Source of the DNA: Blasia pusilla
Lineage: Eukaryota > Marchantiophyta > Marchantiopsida > Blasiales
NCBI GenBank assembly: GCA_050084515.1
Contig: CM114274.1
Coordinates: 22,878,001 to 22,942,000 of the forward strand
DNA length: 64,000 nt
Direction of reading: 5' to 3'
Each line of letters begins with the position of its first letter. Within the stretch, counting starts at the first letter, position 1. This document shows positions 21,246 to 32,645 of this stretch, one piece after another. The position numbers were made by a program, and so were the translations under genes. The notes beneath the pieces were generated by a model. The model saw only the letters and a program-made list of their open reading frames with translations, made no database searches and was not told the DNA's origin.

Positions 21246-22140
21246 AATTCTCCCACGTCTGGTGGTTACATTACTGCCACCTACTTTGTCATTTATGCTA
21301 ACTAATGACTGGTTGGTTCGTTTGGTCTTTGTTTGTGTGAACCATATGTGGATTCTACTCTTTGACTGGTTGGCAATGCTCGAAGACTCGTAGTTTTCGT
21401 GATTTCCTACGTGATTTTTTAATAATTCAAAACTATTTTATAAGAAATAATAAATAATATTTTTATTAAATTTAAGGTAATTTTTAAAAATAAACTTAAA
21501 ACAATAATCCTCTAATTGATTTCATTCCTCCGTGAAAATTGGAACAATACCTATGCTTTCTTTTCTATTTTTTCTACCAAAATAATATTGACTCGTTTTA
21601 GTTCTTTTTAATTATTTAAATTATTTTCTTTTTTTAACTAAAAATTATTTTTCTTTCTAAATATTCCATGAGAATAATTTTTTTATTTAAAATAATTTAA
21701 AATTTAAAATATTTTTTTTAACCTTTAAAAAAATCTAAATCCTCTAAATAATTCAATTATTAATAAAATTTAAATAATATTATTATTATTTCTCCATTAA
21801 ATTGTATTTTTATTTCTTATTTAAACATGAATTAAGAAAAAATTCATTAAATTTTCTAATTATCCCACTTTATTATCATTTAGAATCACCCATCATAATA
21901 TTAATTAGTTAAATTATAAATTATTAAACTACTAGTAAGAATGCTCGTGCGATGCATGAGCATCTAAATTTAGTATTTATATGATAATCATATTTTTTCA
22001 ATCAAATTTTCATAAAATTGTATAAATCAAAAATTTCACACAAATGAGTTTTTTAATTTATTTTAATCTAGTACTTCATGAGATATAACTTTTAGATGTA
22101 GTTGATATGCTAATAGGTCTCTGGGGAATGCGCTACATGA
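21246..22140. other. AT-rich stretch without recognised features
   Basis: Strongly A/T-rich from about 21400 to 22070, with runs of T and A and no coding frame. Confidence 0.5.
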
Positions 22141-22323
22141 TATGAAGAGTTGTCTAACCTTGTAGAAGAAAGCATTTTACGAGCTAAAACAACAAAGTCT
22201 ACATGTCATTTTATTCTAGAAAATATTTTTGCTCAATCTGGACGTGTTGGGAGGATTCGTGCAGATAGAGGTGAGTTGAATGCAGAGGAAGTACAGAAGT
22301 TCTTCAAACGATACAAGGGTTAA
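22141..22323 (+). pseudogene. Integrase-like relic, C-terminal end of a catalytic core
   Basis: An open stretch of 60 codons ends GRIRADRGELNAEEVQKFFK. Position and composition resemble the R-T/S-D-x-G-x-E-F-x-x-x-x-F segment of retroelement or Ginger-type integrases (acidic residue followed by G-E, then a helix). It has no start codon and no flanking protein motif. It is not a copy of the gypsy integrases seen in G2 and G3. Confidence 0.3.
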
Positions 22324-22965
22324 ACCAACGGCGTGCAAACTTCTTAATAAAATTTTCATATTAAAATATCTTTATGGTACCTTATTTGTGAGGGTCCAAA
22401 TTTAGGAAAATAAGTAATGAATGAGATATAAGAGTGTAAAAGTAAAGTGGTAGATTAGTATATTAATGAAAATAAAGCTAAAGTAGTCTTGATTGGTGGC
22501 TAGGGTAATTGAGGTAGTTTGGAGAATATGAAGTGAGTTGATAAGGATATTCTGGAAGAGATAACATGTAATGTACTTGTGTTAAAATGGGATTGGCTAA
22601 GCTTTGAAAGGAAGTCATGTGGCACAAGATAAGATTAGTCTTATTCATTACTCTTGTGGATCCCTTGTGAGTATATAAGAGGAGAGACATTCAAAGATTC
22701 ATCATCTTCAATTTCATTTTTCGAGTTTCTCTTCTCACTCTCGAATGGATGGCATTGGACTTGCTTGCACTTCCAATGAGAGTGGATTTCCCCTCTTGGG
22801 AGAGTGATTTGACCATGGTCTATTCTTTGAAAGTTTTTAAGAGTCTCATGTGTGTGGAGATGGTTGTTTGGAGAGACTTGTCATCTTAGAAAAGTTCAAG
22901 ACGTTCTAGGGATAGCGGATGGATTTGGGCTTGTTACTTTTCCCATGAGAATGGATTATCCCTAT
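22324..22965. other. No recognised feature
   Basis: Low-GC sequence with imperfect repeats of an AGAGTGGATT-type motif (22780 and 22955). No protein motif. Confidence 0.35.
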
Positions 22966-24176
22966 TGGTAAATGGTAAATAAATCAAGCCCGTATGACTC
23001 AAAGGATTAACACGCAAAAAAACACATCATAAGTAATAAACCGAAGCAGGAAAATATCTTATGGTAATTTACAAATAAATCAAGCCCGTCGGACCCAAAG
23101 GGGGTTAAAAGGCTCAAAAACACATTATAAGTAATAAACCAAAACAGGAAAAGACGATATAAGTCTTATCCTAGACAATGCTTAAAGCACTTGAGCAATG
23201 AATAATGACATCCTTAATATAACAACCTAAATCATAAGGCACTAGTTTTAGTAAAGAGTAGAAATTCCCCACATCTATTTTCTCAACTTATCTAATCTCT
23301 TCATACTTAAGACACGTAACAAACACATGCTCTTCATCCTCAATACTTCCTACGTCACATAACCTACAAATTCATTCACTTCTATTGGTGTAGAGCCATC
23401 GTCTTTCCTCAATTCCTAGTCTATAAGATCCAGTCCTATGCCTTGCGATAATGTGACGTAAGTAAATGGAGATCTCCGCAAGTAAGTATCCTTGTAAATG
23501 ATAAATGGTAAATAGATCAAGCCCGTGGGATCCAAAGGGCCAAAAGGCTACAAGACATTTTATAAATTATATATTGACCTGGAAAAATACCCTAAAGGCC
23601 ATCTCCTAGCTAATGCATAGAGCTTTTGAGCAATGAATAATGATATTCCTAGTATAACAACCTAAATCATAAGCCACTAGCAGTAAGAAAGAATAGAAAT
23701 TCCCCATATCTATTTTATGAGCTAGTCTAATCTCTTCATACCTTCGACATGTATTAAACACGTGCTCTTCATCCTCAATACTTTCTCCGTCACATAACCT
23801 ACAAATTCATTCTTTTCTATCAATGTTGAGGCAACGTCCTTCCTCAATTCCTAGTCTATGAGACCCAGTTCTATGTTGTTTGATAATATGACGTAAGATC
23901 GTGGAGATCCCCGCAAGTAGGTATCCTTGTTCACAATATACAAGCATAGGATTAACATGAACTTGATAATACTCCATTTTCGTGCCCGCACTTTTGCAAA
24001 TGATGTTGAGAAATTACTTCTATAGATGTTCGCGGAGTGCCATTGGTTTTAAGTCTCAATCTCGTTCCGCCACATTTCATTTTGAAGACCAAGTCATCAT
24101 ATCCGCAATCCACCTCATTCAACATGTGCCTCATAAAGCTTGATGGGATAGGCGAGAAACATCAAGAGATCCCACC
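22966..24176 (-). mobile_element. Three tandem LINE 3' ends (L11, L12, L13)
   Basis: Minus-strand tails start at about 22968, 23050 and 23490, each followed by the conserved 3' UTR. L11 stops within 80 bp and L12 covers the zinc-binding C-terminus to about 23488. L13 runs to 24176, where it meets the G2 LTR. All are degraded by stops and are more diverged than L14 or L18. Confidence 0.85.
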
Positions 24177-24445
24177 AAGCTCTCTCCATGGTAATCTCCC
24201 TGGCTCTTGACCTAATGTAGGAGGTCAAGGGCCACTTACCAAAAATAGAAAGTCAACCATATAGTCAAAATGGTACTTACCTAAAATAGTAGATTCCTCA
24301 ATATGGCTCCAAATGAGCCGAAACGAAAGGGAAACCTGCTCTCTCAGGTTTCCCGGGGCCTCAGCAGGTCATCCTCAATCTATTGAGCTTGTCCTCATGA
24401 AGGCAATCTACTAGATCTCACGGATCTATCCTAAAAGACGTGACA
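24177..24445 (-). repeat. 3' LTR of G2 (truncated by a LINE)
   Basis: It begins (minus) TGTCACGTCTTTTAG at 24445 and matches 36628-36918 with scattered changes. A perfect 10-bp dyad lies at 24329-24338/24345-24354 with a CTCTCT spacer. The far end is lost at 24177, where L13 starts. Confidence 0.85.
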
Positions 24446-24578
24446 CAGTTGTCGTGCGCATACACATCGCTACACAACATACATCGCTCTCATCGAATAC
24501 ACACACAAACACGCAAAATCCCATGCTAACTCATGGCATCCAAACAACGAGACAAGAAGTATTAAAATATCTCCAATC

Positions 24579-24590
24579 GCCCCCCTAGCT
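24579..24590 (-). promoter_or_regulatory. Polypurine tract candidate of G2
   Basis: Sense strand CCAGCTAGGGGGGCG. The same tract occurs in G3 at 62159-62168. In both elements about 135-145 bp separate it from the apparent LTR start, which is unusual, since the tract normally touches the LTR. Confidence 0.45.
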
Positions 24591-24763
24591 GGTGGTTAGG
24601 TCCCTCTAACTCTAGATAGCCCTCTATCCCTACCAACCACGACATACATCTCTAGGACGCTAAGAGCAGAAAGGTCGGGTGCTCATGTGGCCCCATCGTT
24701 AGTCACCTTGCTATCATCCATGTCACAGAAAAAGTCAGAATCGAAACCTACCTAGTATCTCCT

Positions 24764-26060
24764 CTATGTACATCTGGGACATATCCATCGTCCCCGAGGA
24801 ATCCTAGTGAGAGGTGGCGTCAGACATGCCATATGCCAACCTCTCAAACATCCATCACATACTAGCATCGTGGCCGCACCACGGGCAGAACCACACAAAA
24901 TACAATGCAAGCTTGCAGGAACTACTGCTAAGCTTGGATCTACTGTACCATCAATGTTAGGAAGGTGACATGGCGCATAATTACGCACATGGTCCTTCCA
25001 TACCATACCATCGCGTCCCTCCAGCAAGAGAACACGGGATGGCAAAACGTCATGCACTCTTAAGATAGTGCGCCCTGTAGTCACATCCAACGTCGTCGGT
25101 GCCGTCTGCTGCAAGTAGACATAATCTCCCTGATGAAACCTCCAGATAGTTGGTCGATAACCACCACCCCGAATAGTTGCATACCTCAACATATCCCGAT
25201 GTTGCGCAATCGCCAAGTTCTCGAACGCCATGGGCATCCCTCTCCGAAAAAACTCAGCCCTCTGAGAACATGCTCGCATCCATACATCTGGGTCATCAAG
25301 GTCCAACACCTCACCAACATCTCAACGAATGGCCGTAGGTAAATCTGGCTCTCGACCATAAAGTAGCAAGTACGGTGAAAAAGACGCTAAGGATGCCTGC
25401 CTGGTGAATCTGTATCCCATCGCCAACGAGGGCAACTAGAGATCCCAATCTCCTAGGTGACCTCTCTGCAAGCCATACTTACGTAAATCTCTCTTCATCG
25501 TGTGCACAACTCTCTCCGCTAATCCATCCGCATCAGAATGATCTCGCGAAGTCGTGCGGTGGTCGATCAACGCCTGATCACACAAGGCTTGGAACTCACC
25601 GCGAAACTAGGTACCCTGGTGTGTCAACACCTCAACCGGTGCACCATAATGACTCAACACTCTATCAAGGAAGGCATAAGCTACTCCCTCACTCGCTTTG
25701 GCAAGCAATGCAACCAAGTCGATCCACTTCGAGAACTGCTCGACCATCACCAACACATAACGACTCTGACACTCCGTCAAAGGCAAAGGTCCTGCAAAAT
25801 CCAAAATCCATCTGTACCCTAAGCCCATGATCGGTAATGGGTGCAAGTGTGGAGTCGGAGCATTGAACGAAGCTTATACGCGATCACACACCATGCACCT
25901 GGCAACAAACTGTTGAACGTCAGTCCGCTTGCCTTGCCACTAGTATTGAATATGGAGCAAGTTGTACGTTCGCTTCATCCCAAAGTGACCCAACTCCTCG
26001 TGGGCATGTTGCACTAGTCGTGCTCTCTACAAAGGATGCGGCATTACGCATACTCTCCCA
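24764..26060 (-). pseudogene. Integrase with C-terminal PHD finger (G2)
   Basis: The core shows WILDFAGPLPL (first catalytic Asp), then VLTHQGT, where the second Asp is replaced by His (G3 keeps IDQGT), and the ADGLAERV Glu region in another frame. After the core comes GDYVYLQQTAPTTLDV, like the GPY/F-type C-terminal module, and then a complete C4HC3 PHD finger: CILC, LVCDGC, GWHMACL, WICPRC. Integrase inserts the cDNA; PHD fingers usually bind histone H3 tails, so the fusion could steer insertion to certain chromatin. Stops near 25320, 25440 and 25600 break the core. G3 carries the same arrangement. Confidence 0.85.
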
Positions 26061-26364
26061 TCCTCTCAAACCCTCAAAACATGTATCCCCTCCCAACGAA
26101 ACCGTCTAACCGGCTGTAGGATCCGATCCGTTCTCTAGCACACACGGTGCTCGCAACGCTGGCAGTACGAATGTACTCCAAAACTACTCCATCATCATGA
26201 ATATCTCAGCCACTTGTCGTCTCCTCATTGGCCTCGGGATCCAAGGACTCTCCATTAGACCTCGCCATCAAAGTCTCCACACTCTGGCTCTCCATAGCCA
26301 ACATGCCTAAATAGGCTGACGCGTGCCATCCTGGCACTGAAACCTCATCACTCTCTCCATGCCA

Positions 26365-26823
26365 TCAAGCTCCAGTCGCATCTCGCTGACTCGGGCATGG
26401 GTTACAACTCAACCCATCTACATCCTGGTTCAGCGTCCCAGGTCTATGTACCACCTGAAAATCATACTCGTGCAACAACAGAGCCCATCTCGCAAGCTTC
26501 CCTGTAAGCTTGTCGGACTCCATCAACCACTTCAGTGATTGATGATCAATGATGATGGTAAAGGGGTTTCCGAATAAGTAACACCAAAAATGCGCCATAG
26601 CCCACACCGCAGCCAAGCACTCACCCTCATACGAGTTGTACTTTGCCTCTACAGCGTTGTTCAAGCGGCTAACATAAGCCACCATGAACTCTCTACCCTC
26701 ATCATCATGCTGGGTGAGCACCGCTCCAAGCCCCAACATGCTCCAATCTATGTGCAACTGGAAAGGACACCCCCTAATCGGTCTCCTCAAGATGGACGCG
26801 GACGTCAACTTGTCCTTGAGCAA
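26365..26823 (-). pseudogene. RNase H domain and integrase zinc-binding approach (G2)
   Basis: FQLHIDWSMLGLGAVLTQ (first Asp), YNSYEGECLAAVWAM (Glu) and FTIIIDHQSLKWLM (Asp) are the RNase H carboxylates, followed by VVHRPGTLNQDVDGLSCNP, the usual end of Ty3/gypsy RNase H. It removes RNA from the RNA-DNA hybrid. The reading frame upstream is broken by an 18-base G run (26847-26864, written as C on the plus strand). Confidence 0.85.
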
Positions 26824-26842
26824 TTAAAATGCTCGCTCTTGC

Positions 26843-27850
26843 TCAACCCCCCCCCCCCCCCCCCAATTGCCACTCATGATACATCTTGGTCAGCAAGGTC
26901 AGCGGCTTCACAATCGAACTGAACCCCTTGACGTACCGCCGATAGAAGTTCGCCAATCCCATGAATGCGCAAACACGGCTCACATCTATAGGGCGTGGAA
27001 TGTGTGAGATAGCCTCTATCTTTGTCTGCTTAATACCAAGGCCCCATGGGTATATCGTATGACCCAAATACTCAATCACGTTATAGAAGAACTTGCACTT
27101 GTCTGGATGTAGCTTAAGCCCATGTAATTGCAATCATCGAAACACCTCCTCTAGATGTCGCTCATGCTCCTCAACCGTGGCGCTAAAGACTACGATGTCA
27201 TCAATATAACACCTAGCAAAATCCAGACCGGCCAAGATCCTATCCATGACCCTCTCAAACTCAGTCGGGGCGTTCTTTAACCCAAATGGTAAGAACTGCC
27301 CCTAGAACAAACAATCCTTCCTATGAGGATCGATGCCCCAAAATGACGTCTTATGCCTGTCCTCCAATCTGATAGGCAGTTGATGGTATCCGGCTCGCAA
27401 ATCCAATGAATTGAAGATCTTTGCATGACCAATCGCATCAAAGATATCCTCAGGGGTGGGCATGGCATACCTATTGGACTTCGTCTTTCGATTGATAGGT
27501 CGGTAATCCCCACACATCCGCCTATCCGTCCAGTTGCCATGCACATCCTTCTTGGCAGGCATGATAGTGGCAGATGCATACTCCCCATGCGACATCTCCA
27601 CTAGTCTTGCTCTCACCAAGTCCTAGCTCCTACTCTGAATCAGAGCCCTCTCTATATCACAGTACCTGTAGGATCGTCGGAAGATCAGCGTATCACTCGA
27701 CAACTCTATGCGGATCCTCGTTCCCTTCAGCATATCCAAATCCTCCATGCTAAACGCAAAGCAGCTCCTATAACTCCTGAGGAACTGATGTACCTGGCGC
27801 CGCTCTCCTCTTGTCAACTTAGGGCCCATATTTGGCTCCCAAGTCTCCAT
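26843..27850 (-). pseudogene. Reverse transcriptase (G2)
   Basis: Order on the minus strand: MCGDYRPINRKTKSNRYAMP (RT fingers), NSLDLRAGYHQLPI (first catalytic Asp), an LPFGLKNAPTEFERVMDR segment, CYIDDIVVF (Y-I-D-D box, about 27225-27190) and LHPDKCKFF with YLGHTI (motif E region). A TGG-to-TAG change stops the frame after KDCLF (about 27302), and another shift occurs near 27133. The connection runs straight into RNase H, typical for Ty3/gypsy. Confidence 0.85.
26847..26864 (+). repeat. Homopolymer of 18 C (18 G in the element sense strand)
   Basis: It lies between the RT thumb and RNase H of G2 and probably arose by slippage from a short G run. It shifts the frame. Confidence 0.95.
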
Positions 27851-28035
27851 CGTGACTACGTTAGAACTCTCCGGCGCGGGTATCGGTGGTTGTTATGGTG
27901 CAACCCCGTCTCGAACAACAACACTTGGCCGCTCTCCTGCAGCCAACTGCAAACACTCTGATCTCCTCCACATGCAGTGCCTAGAACCACGCTCGATGTT
28001 GTGGCTATCATCTCCTGACGTAACTGCAAAACATC

Positions 28036-28395
28036 TTAAGAAGTCCAAGGGTATCTCTTCCGATCTCCCTTGGTGTGTAGATCTCCTCGGGTCTCGCCCC
28101 CAGCCACTACCTCCACCGTCTCACTAGGCATGGGGCTCACCAACGCAACCGTTGTGATCTGTTGCGATCTCATATGACGCTGCTCAGCCACTCCCAAGCT
28201 AAGGATCCATCTCAAGCAGTTCAGGTCCATCGCTGACCCAAGACATGGCGTCGTGATGCCTCTAACACTAACACTACTTCCGTCACTCTTGTGGGAAATC
28301 CCATCGCTCGCTCTCTCTCTCTCGTCATCCTTGGGCTCCACCAAGCGCTGAACCTGCTCATCCCAAACCAAGCCACCACCGGCCTCCTTGTATGC
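28036..28395 (-). pseudogene. C5-methyltransferase C-terminal block of G2
   Basis: YAYKEAGGGLVWDEQVQRLV matches the plus-strand fragment at 1694-2085. It is followed by DERERASDG and, after a short degenerate stretch, LGSAMDLNCLRWILSLG. This recalls the C-terminal end of C5-methyltransferases (an RE/RA-x-G-F-P segment, then LG-x-A/S-x-x-x-x-V-x-x-x-L). It ends in a linker before RT. Everything N-terminal to YAYKEA is replaced by LINE L14 and element J1. Confidence 0.6.
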
Positions 28396-30208
28396 ATAAA
28401 TGGTAAATGGTAAATAGATCAAGCCTGTGGGATCCAAAGCATCAAAAGGCTAAAAAACACATTACAAGTCATTCATTCACTGACCTTGAAAAAAATCCTA
28501 AATACCTTCTCCTAGCTACACCCTAGAGCACTTGAGCGATGAATAATGACATCCCTTATATAACAACCTAAATCATAAGGCCCAAGTTGTAATAAAGAAT
28601 AGAAATTCTCCACATCTACTTTATGAGCTAGTCTAATCTCTTCATACCTTGGACATGTAACAAACACATGCTCTTCATCCTCAATATTTTCTCCGTCACA
28701 TAACCTACAAATTTCTTCACTTCTATCAATATAGAACCATCGTCCTTGCTCAATTCCTAGCCTATGAGACCCAGTTCTATGTCGTGCGATAATATGACGT
28801 AAGAACATGGAGATCCTCGCAAGAAGCATCTTTGTTCACAATATACAAGCATAGGATTCACATGAAGTTGATAAAACTCCATTTTTGTGTCCGGGCTGCT
28901 CCAAATAATGTTGAGAAATTTCTTCTGTAGATGCTCTCTGAGTACCATTGGTTTCAAGTCCCAATCGCGTTCCGCCACATTCCACTTTGATGACCAAGTC
29001 ACCACATCCGCCATCCACCCTATGGAACGTCTGGCTCGCAAAGCTTGATGAGGGAGGCGAGAAACATCAAGAGTTCTCACCCTTGCGATGTAAGTGATGG
29101 TCAAGTAAAGAGCTTCAGCCTCTAGAGGAAGACAACATGTTTCCGCAAGAAGAGTAGCATACGGAGTTTGGTTTCTTACACCCAATTCTTCTTGTAGAAA
29201 GATCTTTTGCACCCTCTCCACGCGCTCCCAACCTGTCTTCTTATAACTACGGCCCCAAAATTGGGTCCCATATAAGATCACCGGCAACACTAAGCTCCTA
29301 AACAAGAATTTTCTAAGACCCCAAGACACAAGATGAGCTCTTCTACACCGGTTTAAAAATGAATATTAAGCTTTGTTACCAGCTTCTACTCTCTTTTGCA
29401 CGCAAAGTGCCCAACTATAGTCATGAGAGAAATCGATGCCTAGATATTTGTAACTCTCCACTTGTTCTAATTGTAGACCTTTGTAAAAGAATGAGAACTT
29501 GGATCTAGTACCCACTATATAATGACTTTAGACTTGTCCATATTAACCTCCATCTGATTCTGGGTACAAAACCTTGCCAAACTGTCGAGGTGTTTTTGTA
29601 AACTAATGCTATCACTTGCTAGTAATATCATATCATTTGCATACAATAGAGCTTTGATGACAAAGTCCCCAAGCTTGACACCTTCACTATCACATTTTTC
29701 CAACCACTTTTCGATATCATCTATGAAAACTCCAAATAGAGTAGGGGAGAGAGGATAACCTTAAATGACTCTAATGGTACTCAGGATCTCTTGAGTTTGT
29801 GAACCTTTGATCTTGGCCCGAACAAAATGGTATTACGTGGCCACGGTTGCTAGGAGATTTGGTGGTACTCCAATCTTGGAGCCTATCCCATAAGAGCTTA
29901 CGAGGTACAGTATCAAAACTTTTCTTGAAATCGATGAAACCGCAAAACAAAGCTTTCCCATTGCCCTTAGATTTCTCCCATAAGACACGCAAGGCCAAGA
30001 TATGGTCGATGATGTTGTATGTTGGGTGAAAACCAGCTTGGACCCGTGCTCTCTTTTGGAATGATTCTGTCCATGCGCTAAACTTTTACTCCACCAATTT
30101 CCCAAACGACTTGGAAAAAACACAACCCACCATGATAGTGCAATAGTTTGTCACCAAGTCCTTCCTTCCTGATTTGTGAACAATATCCCGTAGGGACCAA
30201 GTTGAAGG
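28396..30208 (-). mobile_element. LINE copy L14 inserted in G2
   Basis: The 3' tail starts right after TGTATGCAT of the G2 methyltransferase. It covers the zinc-binding C-terminus (28512-28829), thumb (28757-29329), RT palm with YANDMILL (29515-29703; the second catalytic-box residue is changed from D to N) and fingers to about 30208. It is 5'-truncated. Confidence 0.9.
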
Positions 30209-31677
30209 AAAACCATATCCATGATATCAACATGTCTTGTCATTTTCTTGTATTACTAATGTGTGCTTTCCGTGACAAGTATCCATACTTGCAAGTTCCA
30301 TTTCACCTCCTAGGATCTGATTGTTGTGAGATCTTCTTCAGCAAGGTAGGTGGAATGAGTGGCCATGAACGGAACTATGATTTTGGGTCTTTGTTGGATA
30401 GTGCAGTGGGGTTGAATAGACTGGCTGGCTTGGAATTTGGACTAGAAGGATTAAAGATTGGCCGGTCTCATCCAAAGCAAGATCACGTGTGGGGAACTCT
30501 CCATCCGTTAGGTTTAGGAGAAGATGCTCCTAATCTGTTTGACTATTCATTAATTCAGACTAATGAGATGGTAGTCCATGCCCTTAAAGAGGGTTTGGAT
30601 GAAGCAAAATCAATATTGAGCAGGTTGAGTATGTCTCCTAGGTCCTCTTTGCCTACAGGTCAGAGGCGATGGTGGTTGCATCCACAAGATGTGGAGGCAG
30701 AGAGGTGGCATGATTCTGTTGTTATAAATGAGGCAGTTGCATGTGATGACTCTGAGGATTTCGTTGAACATAGACCAACAGTAGGTCCTTGCCCACCCGA
30801 GGAGTCTAGAGTTGATGAAACAGAAATTGATAACCCAATGTAGAGGGATTTCAATAGTCTTGATGCTTGGGAAAGTGATGCACCAACCTTTGTTGAGTTT
30901 AGAGTGATTGGTGAGGACTTGGCTGAGGATGCTGATAACAATCCATCCATAGAGACAGAAATATTGGGACATGAGGTAAGGCATGTATTCAGTTCAATTC
31001 TGCAGGAGTGCACAGATGGAGTTCTTTGTCAAGTTGTGCCTACTGTGATATTTGAAGGCTAGATATACTACAAGTCCACTTTGGTGAGTGATTGGGCCTG
31101 CAATCCTTTCATTTCTAAAGATAGGCTAACACGAAGGTCACAGAAAACATATTCCACTACAGGTAAGGTAAAAGAACCAAGTAATCTAGATTGCCCAACT
31201 TGTTATGTTGACATTGGAAGTGATGTAGCTATTTTGTTTGAGTCTACTACACAAGTTGGACCTTCTACTAGATCAAGTAAGTCAAAGAAGAGAAAACAAA
31301 AAGACTTGGATGAGAACAGAATAGTCCCTACAAAAGAGTTTTGGTTAGGTTTCATTCTATTCATCAAACAAAAATACGGTAGTCAATGGGGTAGATGTAG
31401 ATCTCCTATTGATCTTTTGGACCGACCTGTCCCAAAAGATGGACAGACAGGCAGTGTTTGTCAGATATTGTGCAATTGGTATCGGCGCACAGGTAAGAGC
31501 AACATCTTGTTCACATATGATGCATGTGATGGCCAACATATAGATATTGAAACGATAATTTCAAATGTGAGCTTGTCCATGAAACCAAGTCTTACATCCA
31601 GGATATATGAATTGGATAATAGTGATTTACGAGTGATCAATGATTACATCCGGATCGTGTCGTCTTTTGCCAAGTGA
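30209..31677 (+). pseudogene. Element J1: C-terminal half of an unclassified, possibly transposase-like protein
   Basis: One plus-strand frame runs from about 30222 to 31677 with stops only at 30841 and near 31060. Recognisable landmarks: FHLLGSDCCEIFFSKVGG, MSGHERNYDF, an LNRLAGLEF segment, a basic SKSKKRKQK stretch, CRSPIDLLDRPVPKD, and a C-terminal FTYDACDGQHIDIETI. The E-x-F-F-S ... G-H-x-x-N pattern recalls the end of P-element/THAP9-like transposases (E-N-F-F-S ... G-x-N-N-N). This is weak and inferred. A second copy lies at 55885-56192, so it is repetitive. J1 sits in the G2 methyltransferase region. Confidence 0.5.
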
Positions 31678-32145
31678 TGTGCATGTTATAGTGTGAAGTC
31701 ATTTTCTGAGTTTATGATAGGCTAGTTTTGGAAGGGGATAGATTAGGGGGATGACGGCGTGGCCATATGAGCATCATGCCCATACAGAGGTTCAATTCCT
31801 CTCCGTCATAGGTGTCAAAGTAATGGGGAAAGTGGAAGTTGCACTAAATATTGATTCAATGGAAACATGCAGATAATTCCACCTTACATATCATACTTTG
31901 TTTGGCAGTGGCTTGGGTATTGCTGAAAGCTTTTGATAGCCTATTATCAAGTACAACAATACAAGACAGCCGCGCAAAGGGTACTTATCTTTACTTTCAA
32001 GCCCCTAAAAAAATCAAGGACACAAATTTACTTAACAAAATATAGGGGTCATAATTTTTTTTTAAATTACGATTTTAAAGTTAGTAAGGGGGAGGAAAAA
32101 AATTCCACTTATAAGTTAGGGGTTTTCGACCCCAAAACGTCGTAG
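31678..32145 (+). other. 3' flank of J1, non-coding
   Basis: Between the J1 stop codon and the G2 protease lies 460 bp with a tRNA-like remnant (31751-31809) and T/A runs. It probably belongs to J1 (its untranslated 3' end) or is a separate insertion. No terminal inverted repeat was identified. Confidence 0.4.
31751..31809 (+). pseudogene. tRNA-like remnant
   Basis: A 7-bp acceptor-like stem (ATGACGG 31751-31757 with CCGTCAT 31803-31809) is next to a perfect T arm (AGAGG, loop TTCAATT, CCTCT; 31786-31802). Only 28 nt lie between the acceptor 5' arm and the T arm, against about 40 or more in a real tRNA, so the D and anticodon arms are collapsed and no anticodon can be assigned. The TTCAATT loop is common in organellar tRNAs. 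Confidence 0.4.
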
Positions 32146-32149
32146 GTGA

Positions 32150-32645
32150 TGTAGGAGGTATACATAGAGTGTCCCCCCCGAGCACTTGACTGCCATCCTC
32201 GTCTGTAGGACACGGACTCCTCCTAGTAATCCAGGGCAAACCCCATCGGGTATAACACTGCTCTACCAACCAAGACGTCGTAGGACTCTGCATCAGTCAC
32301 TATCGCCTTGGCTCGCACCACGGACTCATCTGTAGGATGTCCTTGGCGAATCCTTACCATGACCTCCTGTCGGGTGATATATTGTGTGGTACTCGCTCCA
32401 CCCAAGGATGTCTGTATCCAGAATGGACAACGCTCCACATCAGCTCTCCTCAAGCCCAATCCTCTAAATGACGCTTTCCCCAACATCAAGGGTTGCGCTC
32501 CTGAATCCAACAAAACGCGTTGCGGACTAAAAGCTCTACCTCCGGGACTCACCAACTGGAAGACCTCTCCTCGGTTATCCAGCAACACAACACCAGGAGA
32601 AGACATGGCACGCTCTATCGCGGGTCTAGCGGACATCTCCGCCAT
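32150..32645 (-). pseudogene. Retropepsin-like protease of G2
   Basis: VLLDSGAQPLMLGKASF holds the D-S-G active site and SYDVLVGRAVLYPMGFALDY the C-terminal block. It follows the gag part and precedes the J1/LINE interruption. It matches G1 666-1211 along its length, including the RPAIE-AM start. The frame continues upstream (to about 32900) with stops. Confidence 0.75.

Noticed and set aside
30148-30843. Calling J1 a normal host gene
   Set aside because: It has in-frame stops, lies inside a retrotransposon and has a second truncated copy at 56 kb.
31738-32140. Plastid DNA insertion
   Set aside because: The tRNA-like remnant invites this, but the flanking sequence did not match any plastid gene I recognise, and the tRNA lacks the D and anticodon arms.
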